Notes under the pieces: model-generated
The model's database searches: none
Seen by the model: the letters and a program-made list of their open reading frames with translations, nothing else
Told to the model about the DNA's origin: nothing
From: CATQHL01 sp965242895
GTDB taxonomy: Bacteria; Actinomycetota; Acidimicrobiia; Acidimicrobiales; CATQHL01
Assembly: GCA_965242895.1 (NCBI GenBank)
Contig: OZ251507.1
Coordinates: 2,666,001 to 2,730,000, forward strand
DNA length: 64,000 nt
Direction: 5' to 3'
Position numbers and translations under genes: made by a program
Shown: positions 58,160-64,000 of the stretch, piece after piece
Layout of the letters: each line of letters starts with the position of its first letter
Numbering within the stretch: the first letter of the stretch is position 1

Positions 58160-58941
58160 TGCCTTCGAGCGGACCTCAAACAGGGCGCAAAACCCAGGCA
58201 TCCCGTCAACACGCCCGCCAACCGGCACGTCAGGCATCCCGCCAACCGGCACGTCAGGCATCCCGCCAACCGGCACGTCAGGCATCCCGCCAACCGGCAC
58301 GTCAGGCATCCCGCCAACCGGCACGTCAGGCATCCCGCCAGGCATCACGTCCGGCATCCCGTCAGCACGCCCCTCAGCCGGCCCGTCAGCAGCAGCCTAA
58401 GTCTCCGGCCGGAGCGCACGTAAGGTCGCTCAAACCGAAAACCGAGAGCCGCTCGGTCGGTAAATCGGTCGGGAAGAGTCGATTCGATCAGAAGCAATCC
58501 GGGGGGCACGGAGGGCACGGCGGGCAGGGCAACCGCCCAGTTCCACCCAAAGAGGGCAGGGCGGCGGCCAAAGAGGGCAGAGGCAGGACGGCACCCAAGG
58601 AAAGCAGGGCGGCGGCCAAAGAGGGCAAGGCTCCACCCAAAGAGGGCAGGGGGACGGCGTTCAGTTGGCGCTGGGTGCGCCGCAGCACCCTCATCTTTGT
58701 CGTCAGCATGCTCACTGTGCTGTTTGGGATTGCGGTTCTGCAGGGGATCGTGACGCAGACGCAGGTTCAGATAGACACCCTCGATGACCGGATCGAAGAG
58801 GAAACGGAGAAGGAAAGAGTACTTCAACAGCAGAAGACCGAGATGAGCTCGCCGGCTCGGGTCGTGGAAGTGGCCAAGGAGAGACTCGGGATGATCACTG
58901 CTAAGGAGATCGTATTCCTGCACCGGCCGGGCAGTCAGTAA
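58159..58941 (+). CDS. FtsL-like division protein with repetitive basic N-terminus
   Basis: About 260 residues from ATG 58159 (TGATG overlap with rsmH). Residues about 15-80 are tandem RQPARQAS units; 90-170 are basic and rich in Gly, Lys, Pro and Ala (KEGRAAAKEGRG). One membrane segment (about 178-198, TLIFVVSMLTVLFGIAVLQ), then a short coiled coil and the RVVEVAKERLGMITAKE motif of FtsL/DivIC-type septum proteins. Position between rsmH and ftsI supports ftsL. The cytoplasmic tail is far longer than in typical FtsL (about 100 residues in total). Confidence 0.8.
   Translation: MPSSGPQTGRKTQASRQHARQPARQASRQPARQASRQPARQASRQPARQASRQPARQASRQASRPASRQHAPQPARQQQPKSPAGAHVRSLKPKTESRSVGKSVGKSRFDQKQSGGHGGHGGQGNRPVPPKEGRAAAKEGRGRTAPKESRAAAKEGKAPPKEGRGTAFSWRWVRRSTLIFVVSMLTVLFGIAVLQGIVTQTQVQIDTLDDRIEEETEKERVLQQQKTEMSSPARVVEVAKERLGMITAKEIVFLHRPGSQ
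58215..58345. repeat. 24-bp tandem repeat in the FtsL-like gene
   Basis: About five copies of CATCCCGCCAACCGGCACGT-CAGG, in frame as eight residues each (RQPARQAS). Length variation in steps of eight residues would leave the gene intact. Confidence 0.92.
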
Positions 58942-58955
58942 GGGCGGGGGCGACG

Positions 58956-60851
58956 ATGCAGCACGTCCGGCGCACCCACCCACCTCCGAGGGGGAAGAAT
59001 AAGCCTCGCCCGCAGTTCCGCTCAACACGCCGCCACTTCTGCATCCTCTTTCTCATAGCTGTCTTAGCGGCGTCGCTGGCCTGGAAGACCTACGATCTGC
59101 AGTTCACTCAGGCGGAGCGCATCACTTCCTGGGGTGAGCAGCAGAGGATGAAGACCGTCTACACGCTGGGCGTGCGCGGTGACATCCTGGACCGCTCCGG
59201 AGAGATACTGGCCACATCTTTCCCGGGGGCAGACGTTTTTGCCGACCCTTCGCTGGTCAGCGACCCGGTCGAAGAGGCCAGGATCCTTTCTCCGGTTCTG
59301 GGCATGCCAGCCGAACTTCTCGAGGAGAAGCTCGCCTCTCCAGGGCGCTACGTGCTCCTGCAAAAGAGGGTGACGAACGAACTTGCCGAAGCGGTCAAGG
59401 CCTTGGATCTTGACGGCATCGCTACGCAGGAGTCTTCTCGCCGCCACTATCCGTTGAAGGAGGCGGCCTCTGAGATCGTAGGTTTCATCGGCGACTACGA
59501 ACAGGGGGTGGCCGGCATCGAGGCCATCTATAACGAGCAACTGCTCGGAACCCCTGGCGAGATAGTCCAGGAGCAGTACCCGGGCGGCCGCAGCGTCCCA
59601 GGCGGGTATTCAAAGATCGTGCCTGCCGTCGACGGCGCCGACATCCGGCTCACGATCGACCGACTGCTTCAGTATGAGACTGCCAGGGTCCTCTCTGAGC
59701 AGGTAGAGGAGATGGACGCAGCCGGCGGAGTGATCCTTCTCAGCATTCCCCGCACCGGCGAGATACTGAGCATGGTCAGCGTCGACCGGAACGCGCAGGG
59801 AGAGGTCGTAACTGGTCTGCAGAACCGCTCCTTCAACTGGGTTTTCGAACCTGGCTCGGTCATGAAGGCGCTCACCTTTGCGGGCGTGCTGGACAGCGGC
59901 CTGGGCGATCCGGAGACGCTCATCAGCGTGCCTGACCAAATAATGATCCACGGCTCGGAGTTCACTGACTACAGCCCGCACCCGGTCGAGGACTATTCGC
60001 TGCGTGAGATAGTCGTCGAATCTTCCAACATCGGGACGATCAAATGGGCGCAGAAACTGGGCGAAAACTCCCTGGACGCCTATCTGAGGGCGTTCGGACT
60101 CGGGCGCAGCACCAATCTGGGCTTCCAGGGCGAATCGCCAGGGCTTCTCGAGCAGGTGCGCCACTGGTCGGGCACCTCACTGCCCACCATCGCAATCGGC
60201 CAGGGAGTGTCGGTCACCCCCCTCCAACTCTTGTTCGCATACAACGTCATCGCTAACGACGGTTTCTACGTACCGCCGCGGCTCGTGGCCGAGGTCATAG
60301 GAGAAGAGGGCGGCGGAGCGGGCGGCGCGGGGGGCGGCGGCAGCGCGGGGAGCGTCGCGGGTGGCAGCGGCAGCGCGGGTGGCGCGGGGAGCGGCGCGGG
60401 TGGCGACGGCGGTGAAGACGGCGGACCGGCCGGGGCGACCCGTCGGGTTCTCGGGGAGCCGGCGGCCAGGAACATGCAGCAGATCCTGCGGGGAGTAGTA
60501 GTCGAAGGCACCGGCAAGCGAGCCGCCGTGCCCAACTACGAGGCAGCCGGGAAGACCGGCACAGCGCGCAAGCCCCTTCCGCTGATCGGCTACGGAGAGG
60601 ACGAGTCGGAGTACAAGTACGTGGCCGCCTTCGTCGGTTTCCTGCCGGCTTCGTCTCCCGAGCTTTCGATTTTGGTGGTCATAGACGAACCTACGACGAC
60701 CATCTACGGGGGGACAGCCGCGGCGCCCGCCTTCAAGAAGATCGCCGAAATCGCCCTGCGCAGGCTGCGTATCCCGCCCCCGCAGAGCGATACCGAACCG
60801 CAGGAGCCCCCAGAAGTGATGCTGGTGTCCAGCAGGAGTGAAGATGGCTGA
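58956..60851 (+). CDS. ftsI: peptidoglycan transpeptidase FtsI (PBP3)
   Basis: Septal class B penicillin-binding protein, 631 residues. Short cytoplasmic basic tail, one membrane anchor (about 29-47), dimerisation domain with RGDILDRSGEILATS, transpeptidase domain with SVMK (active Ser about 301), SSN (about 355-357) and KTGT (about 533). An insert of about 45 residues, nearly all Gly, Ala and Ser (about 450-494), separates two conserved parts before LGEPAARNMQQIL. The end overlaps murE. Confidence 0.92.
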   Translation: MQHVRRTHPPPRGKNKPRPQFRSTRRHFCILFLIAVLAASLAWKTYDLQFTQAERITSWGEQQRMKTVYTLGVRGDILDRSGEILATSFPGADVFADPSLVSDPVEEARILSPVLGMPAELLEEKLASPGRYVLLQKRVTNELAEAVKALDLDGIATQESSRRHYPLKEAASEIVGFIGDYEQGVAGIEAIYNEQLLGTPGEIVQEQYPGGRSVPGGYSKIVPAVDGADIRLTIDRLLQYETARVLSEQVEEMDAAGGVILLSIPRTGEILSMVSVDRNAQGEVVTGLQNRSFNWVFEPGSVMKALTFAGVLDSGLGDPETLISVPDQIMIHGSEFTDYSPHPVEDYSLREIVVESSNIGTIKWAQKLGENSLDAYLRAFGLGRSTNLGFQGESPGLLEQVRHWSGTSLPTIAIGQGVSVTPLQLLFAYNVIANDGFYVPPRLVAEVIGEEGGGAGGAGGGGSAGSVAGGSGSAGGAGSGAGGDGGEDGGPAGATRRVLGEPAARNMQQILRGVVVEGTGKRAAVPNYEAAGKTGTARKPLPLIGYGEDESEYKYVAAFVGFLPASSPELSILVVIDEPTTTIYGGTAAAPAFKKIAEIALRRLRIPPPQSDTEPQEPPEVMLVSSRSEDG

Positions 60852-62430
60852 GGGGGTCTCGATGCTGAGCCTCCTAGAGCAAGTCGGCGCGCCCCTCGAA
60901 GGGGCTAGCGGCTTGCGAGGAAATCCGCTGGTGACATCCCTGACCGAGGATTCGCGCCAAGTCGAACCGGGAGCTTTGTTCTGCTGCGTAAGGGGGGAAC
61001 GCTTCGACGGGCACGACTACGCCCCGCAGGCACTCGCTGCCGGAGCGGTCGGCTTGGTGGTAGAGCGCTCGCTGAATCTGGAGGTGCCTCAGGCGGTCGT
61101 TCCGGATGTCCGCGCCGTCCTCGCTCCGCTGGCGCTGGCGCTGGCGGGCAACCCCCAGAGATCGCTCCAGATAGCGGGCGTAACCGGGACTAACGGCAAG
61201 ACCACCACGGCTCACATGCTGGCATCCATCCTGGAGACCGACGGGAGCAGCACGCTCCTCCTGGGCACCCTGAGCGGTTTCTTCACTACCCCTCCGGCGG
61301 TGCTCCTAGCTCGGAAGCTGGCAGAGGCCGTGAGGCAGGGCGCCCGTTCGGTCGTCTTGGAGGTCTCATCCCACGCCCTCGAGCAGGGGAGAGTGGAAGG
61401 GCTGCGCTTCGCTGCGGGTCTCTTCACCAACCTCTCCTCTGACCACCTCGACTACCACGGCTCGATGGAGAGCTACTTTGCGGCCAAAAGGCGTCTCTTC
61501 CGCCCTGACCGGTGCAAGAAGGCGGTCGTCTGCTGCGACGACGAGTGGGGGCTGCGCCTCGCTTCCGAAATCTCCGAGACTTCTGAGACTTCTGAGACTT
61601 CCGAGCCTTCGGAGCCCTCCAAGACTTCCAAGCCCTCTGAGACTTCCAAGCCCTCTGAGCCCTCTGAGACTTCCGAGCCCTCTGAAACTTCTGAAACTTC
61701 CGAGCGGGAAGTCGAGGTGATCCGCTGTTCCATCAACGACGCCGAGGTGATCCGCTCCGGGGTCTCCTCCAGTCGATTTCGTTGGAAGGGGATGGACGTT
61801 CAGGTGCCCATCGGGGGGAGGATGAACGTGTCTAACGCAATCCTCGCTGGGGAGGCCGCCGTTGCCTTGGGCGTCGACCGGAAGTCCGTGAAAGCCGGTC
61901 TCGAGCAGTTACCTGACGTCCCTGGCCGCTTCGAAGTGGTCGCCCGCAAACCCTTCACGGTGATCGTGGATTTTGCTCACTCGCCTGGCTCATTGAGATC
62001 GCTGCTGACCTCCGCTCGACCTCTGCTGGGCAACGGCAGCCGTCTGCATCTTGTGTTCGGCTGCGGCGGAGACCGCTACAGGGAAAAACGCTCTGAGATG
62101 GGGCGCATAGCCGCAGAAGGGGCCGACCGAGTGTTCATCACCTCCGACAATCCGCGAAGCGAAGACCCGCACAAGATCGCCGATCAGATCCGCTCGGGAG
62201 TCAGGCAGGCGGCGGTTCGCAGAGGGTTTCTCTGCGAGGTGGAATCTGACCGCCGTCAAGCCATCGCCCGAGCGGTCTCCTCCGCCTCAGAGGGCGACGT
62301 GGTGCTCATTGCGGGCAAGGGGCACGAGACCGCCCAGGTGTTCGACGGGGAGTCCGTCTACTTCTCTGATCGAGAAACGGCCGAGGAACTGATGAGCCAA
62401 ATTCAGGAGGGGAGCGTTCCTAGGCGATGA
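60844..62430 (+). CDS. murE: UDP-MurNAc-tripeptide synthetase MurE
   Basis: 528 residues from ATG 60844 (AGGAG at 60833-60837); GTG 60838 is also possible. ATP loop GVTGTNGKTTTAHML, carbamylated-Lys region, DHLDYHGSMESYFAAKRRLF, and SDNPRSEDP, whose DNPR indicates meso-diaminopimelate as the added residue. About 45 residues of alternating Ser, Glu, Thr, Pro and Lys (about 242-286) interrupt the central domain; the DNA is a GAGACTTCT/GAGCCCTCT microsatellite. The stop overlaps mraY (ATGA); murF is not between. Confidence 0.93.
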   Translation: MAEGVSMLSLLEQVGAPLEGASGLRGNPLVTSLTEDSRQVEPGALFCCVRGERFDGHDYAPQALAAGAVGLVVERSLNLEVPQAVVPDVRAVLAPLALALAGNPQRSLQIAGVTGTNGKTTTAHMLASILETDGSSTLLLGTLSGFFTTPPAVLLARKLAEAVRQGARSVVLEVSSHALEQGRVEGLRFAAGLFTNLSSDHLDYHGSMESYFAAKRRLFRPDRCKKAVVCCDDEWGLRLASEISETSETSETSEPSEPSKTSKPSETSKPSEPSETSEPSETSETSEREVEVIRCSINDAEVIRSGVSSSRFRWKGMDVQVPIGGRMNVSNAILAGEAAVALGVDRKSVKAGLEQLPDVPGRFEVVARKPFTVIVDFAHSPGSLRSLLTSARPLLGNGSRLHLVFGCGGDRYREKRSEMGRIAAEGADRVFITSDNPRSEDPHKIADQIRSGVRQAAVRRGFLCEVESDRRQAIARAVSSASEGDVVLIAGKGHETAQVFDGESVYFSDRETAEELMSQIQEGSVPRR

Positions 62431-63467
62431 TCCGTCTGCTTTTTGCTGGGGGGATTTCCGCTCTTGTTTCGCTGGTCAGCACCAGGCTGCTGATTGCCTA
62501 CTTCAAGCACAGAAAGCTCTCTCAGCCCATTCGGGAAAACGGCCCTAAGTCGCACGCACGGAAGGTCGGCACTCCGAGCATGGGGGGGATAGCCATCGTG
62601 CTCGGAGCGTGCGCCGGTTATTCCATCAGCCATTTCGTGTATCGAGGGATTTTCACCTACACCGGGCTCTTCGTGATGTTTGCGATCGTCCTCGCTTCAG
62701 TGGTAGGAGCGATCGACGACTGGCTGAAGAAGACGAAGCCGGAGTGCGAAGGTCTGAGCAAAAAGGCCAAGACGCTGGGACTGCTGGCGGTCGGGACAGG
62801 TTTCTCTGTGATCACCGTGCTGTTCACCGACGTCGATACGAGACTCTCCTTCACTCGCGCCGGCCCGATCGGCCTCGACCTCGGCAAGGTCGGCTGGGTG
62901 ATATGGGCGATTCTGCTGATCCTGGCCACTGCCAACGCCGTGAACCTCACCGACGGGTTGGACGGACTGGCGGCAGGGTCTTCGATCTTCAACTTTGCCG
63001 CTTTCGCTCTCATCGGGTTCTGGGCGTTCCGCAACCCTGGCATCTACGAACTCCCGCACGCACTAGACCTCGCAGTGGTGGCCGTCGCCATGCTGGGGGG
63101 GTGCGCCGGATTCCTCTGGTGGAACGCTGCGCCCGCCCAGATTTTCATGGGCGACACCGGTTCTCTGGCGCTGGGGACGGCCCTGGCGTGCCTAGCTCTC
63201 ACCACGAACACTCACCTCCTGCTGCCGATCCTCTGCCTGCTCTTCGTGCTGGAGACGTGTTCGGTGATGCTGCAAGTGGGGTTCTTCCGCCTGACCGGAC
63301 GCCGCCTTTTTGCCATGGCACCCCTTCATCACCATTTCGAACAGCGGAATTGGCATGAAACCTGGGTTATCGTCCGCCTCTGGCTGTTGGCCGGTTTTGC
63401 CACGGTCGTTGCGCTGGGGCTCTTCTATGCAGACTTCTTCCAGGCAGCAGGGGGGAGTTTCCAGTGA
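62427..63467 (+). CDS. mraY: phospho-MurNAc-pentapeptide transferase MraY
   Basis: 346-residue polytopic membrane enzyme that makes lipid I. About ten membrane segments; signatures IDDWLKKTKPECEGLSKKAK, NAVNLTDGLDGLAAG (catalytic Asp region), IFMGDTGSLALG and MAPLHHHFEQRNWHE. ATG 62427 overlaps the murE stop; its own stop overlaps the murD start (GTGA). Confidence 0.94.
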   Translation: MIRLLFAGGISALVSLVSTRLLIAYFKHRKLSQPIRENGPKSHARKVGTPSMGGIAIVLGACAGYSISHFVYRGIFTYTGLFVMFAIVLASVVGAIDDWLKKTKPECEGLSKKAKTLGLLAVGTGFSVITVLFTDVDTRLSFTRAGPIGLDLGKVGWVIWAILLILATANAVNLTDGLDGLAAGSSIFNFAAFALIGFWAFRNPGIYELPHALDLAVVAVAMLGGCAGFLWWNAAPAQIFMGDTGSLALGTALACLALTTNTHLLLPILCLLFVLETCSVMLQVGFFRLTGRRLFAMAPLHHHFEQRNWHETWVIVRLWLLAGFATVVALGLFYADFFQAAGGSFQ

Positions 63468-64000
63468 GCCCTCAACGTGCGGTGGCCGCCGGACGCCCCG
63501 AATTTGCTTCTCCTCTGCTCCTCTGGGGGATGGGAGTGACGAATATGGCGGCAGCCCGCGCCTGTCTGAAGCGCGGAGTCGAGGTGATCGTCGGAGACGA
63601 TTCTCCGGACGATGCGATGCGGGAGCGTCTAGCGGAAATCGGTCTGCGCCTGACCGCAGCCTCCGACGAGGACGCCTTGCGCGCTCTGCTGAGGCGCTGC
63701 GGGGGCGTCCTGCCTGCCCCAGGCGTTCCAGACCGGCACCCGCTGTTGAGACTCGCCGAGGAGAGTGGCCAATCACCCATGAGCGAATTCGACTTGGCCG
63801 CTGAGTGGGACGAACGCCCGCTGGCCGCCGTCACCGGCACCAACGGAAAGACCACGGTCACCACGATCCTGGCTGAAGCCCTGCGCCCTGCTTTTGCAGC
63901 GGAATTGGCCGGCAACAACGACATGCCGCTGGTGAGCGCCATCGACAGGCCGGAGCCGCGACTCTTCGTGGTAGAAGCCTCCTCCTTCCGCCTGGGGCGC
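63464..64000 (+). CDS. murD: UDP-MurNAc-L-alanine:D-glutamate ligase MurD (5' part)
   Basis: 179 codons are in the window and the frame runs off the right edge. N-terminal Rossmann part LLLWGMGVTNMAAARACLKRG, then VLPAPGVPDRHPLLRLA and MSEFDLAAEW, and the ATP loop AAVTGTNGKTTVTTIL (about 120-135), followed by ELAGNNDMPLV and FVVEASSFRLG, which are MurD-specific in order. GTG 63464 overlaps the mraY stop. Confidence 0.92.
   Translation, partial: MSPQRAVAAGRPEFASPLLLWGMGVTNMAAARACLKRGVEVIVGDDSPDDAMRERLAEIGLRLTAASDEDALRALLRRCGGVLPAPGVPDRHPLLRLAEESGQSPMSEFDLAAEWDERPLAAVTGTNGKTTVTTILAEALRPAFAAELAGNNDMPLVSAIDRPEPRLFVVEASSFRLGR

Noticed and set aside
58039..58357. Minus-strand repetitive frames opposite the FtsL-like gene
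   Set aside because: They are translations of the 24-bp tandem repeat in other frames.

Overview
The window is high-GC chromosomal DNA from an actinobacterium, most likely Acidimicrobiia or a close relative. The evidence is an MtrA-MtrB-LpqB-like trio, a PimB'-like mannosyltransferase, a DUF3040 protein, an excisionase-type HTH protein beside PhoH, an actinobacterial dinB/DUF3040/transglutaminase/DUF58/MoxR block, and an mra/dcw cluster with a structured RNA leader before rsmH. The taxonomic call is inference; no 16S gene is present.

Layout. 1-13 kb: quinone oxidoreductase, HTH protein, then phoH-ybeY-corC-era, a PPOX flavoprotein, dinG (minus), uppS, recO, glyS and dnaG, mostly packed or overlapping. 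13.3-17 kb: tRNA-Asn, a CAT-anticodon tRNA, an unknown minus-strand protein, an inositol-phosphatase family gene, tRNA-Val, a C4 zinc-ribbon coiled-coil protein and the RNase P RNA gene (minus). 17-27.5 kb: FGGY kinase (minus), trpD, a coiled-coil NYN protein, a PimB'-like GT4 / membrane / SRPBCC / ROK kinase / aminotransferase run, and pfkA. 27.6-37.8 kb: lpqB-like, mtrB-like and mtrA-like genes (minus), a small membrane protein, dinB, a DUF3040 protein, then tgpA-like, DUF58 and moxR genes (minus).

38-54.7 kb is an accessory island: eight secreted plant-type leucine-rich-repeat (LRR) proteins in a row on the plus strand, plus one truncated copy and short 3'-end remnants, visibly more AT-rich than its surroundings. 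All share a signal peptide, a twin-motif domain I do not recognise, an N-cap, 8 to 17 copies of a 24-residue LRR and a Cys-containing C-cap. Three long poly-G tracts (19, 16 and 24 G) lie next to their start signals: one in a promoter spacer directly before TATAAT, and two inside conserved short leader ORFs whose frame relative to the LRR gene depends on tract length. Near-identical promoters, near-identical N-terminal halves in pairs, a mosaic gene and a partly decayed tandem duplication point to a phase-variable, recombining surface or secreted repertoire. This is the best candidate for an undescribed system here.

54.8-64 kb: an intergenic tandem repeat, HNH endonuclease, lipoate-ligase-like protein, MraZ operator and mraZ, an RNA leader of mraW type, rsmH, an FtsL-like gene, ftsI, murE, mraY and the start of murD. 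murF is not at its usual place between murE and mraY.

Two window-wide oddities stand out. First, short direct repeats of 27-42 bp recur as two-copy pairs with a strikingly constant 71-73 bp offset at six unrelated places, mostly gene ends. Second, many conserved enzymes (YbeY, Era, FGGY kinase, MurE, FtsI, the FtsL-like protein, the lipoate ligase) carry low-complexity inserts or extensions made of tandem DNA repeats.
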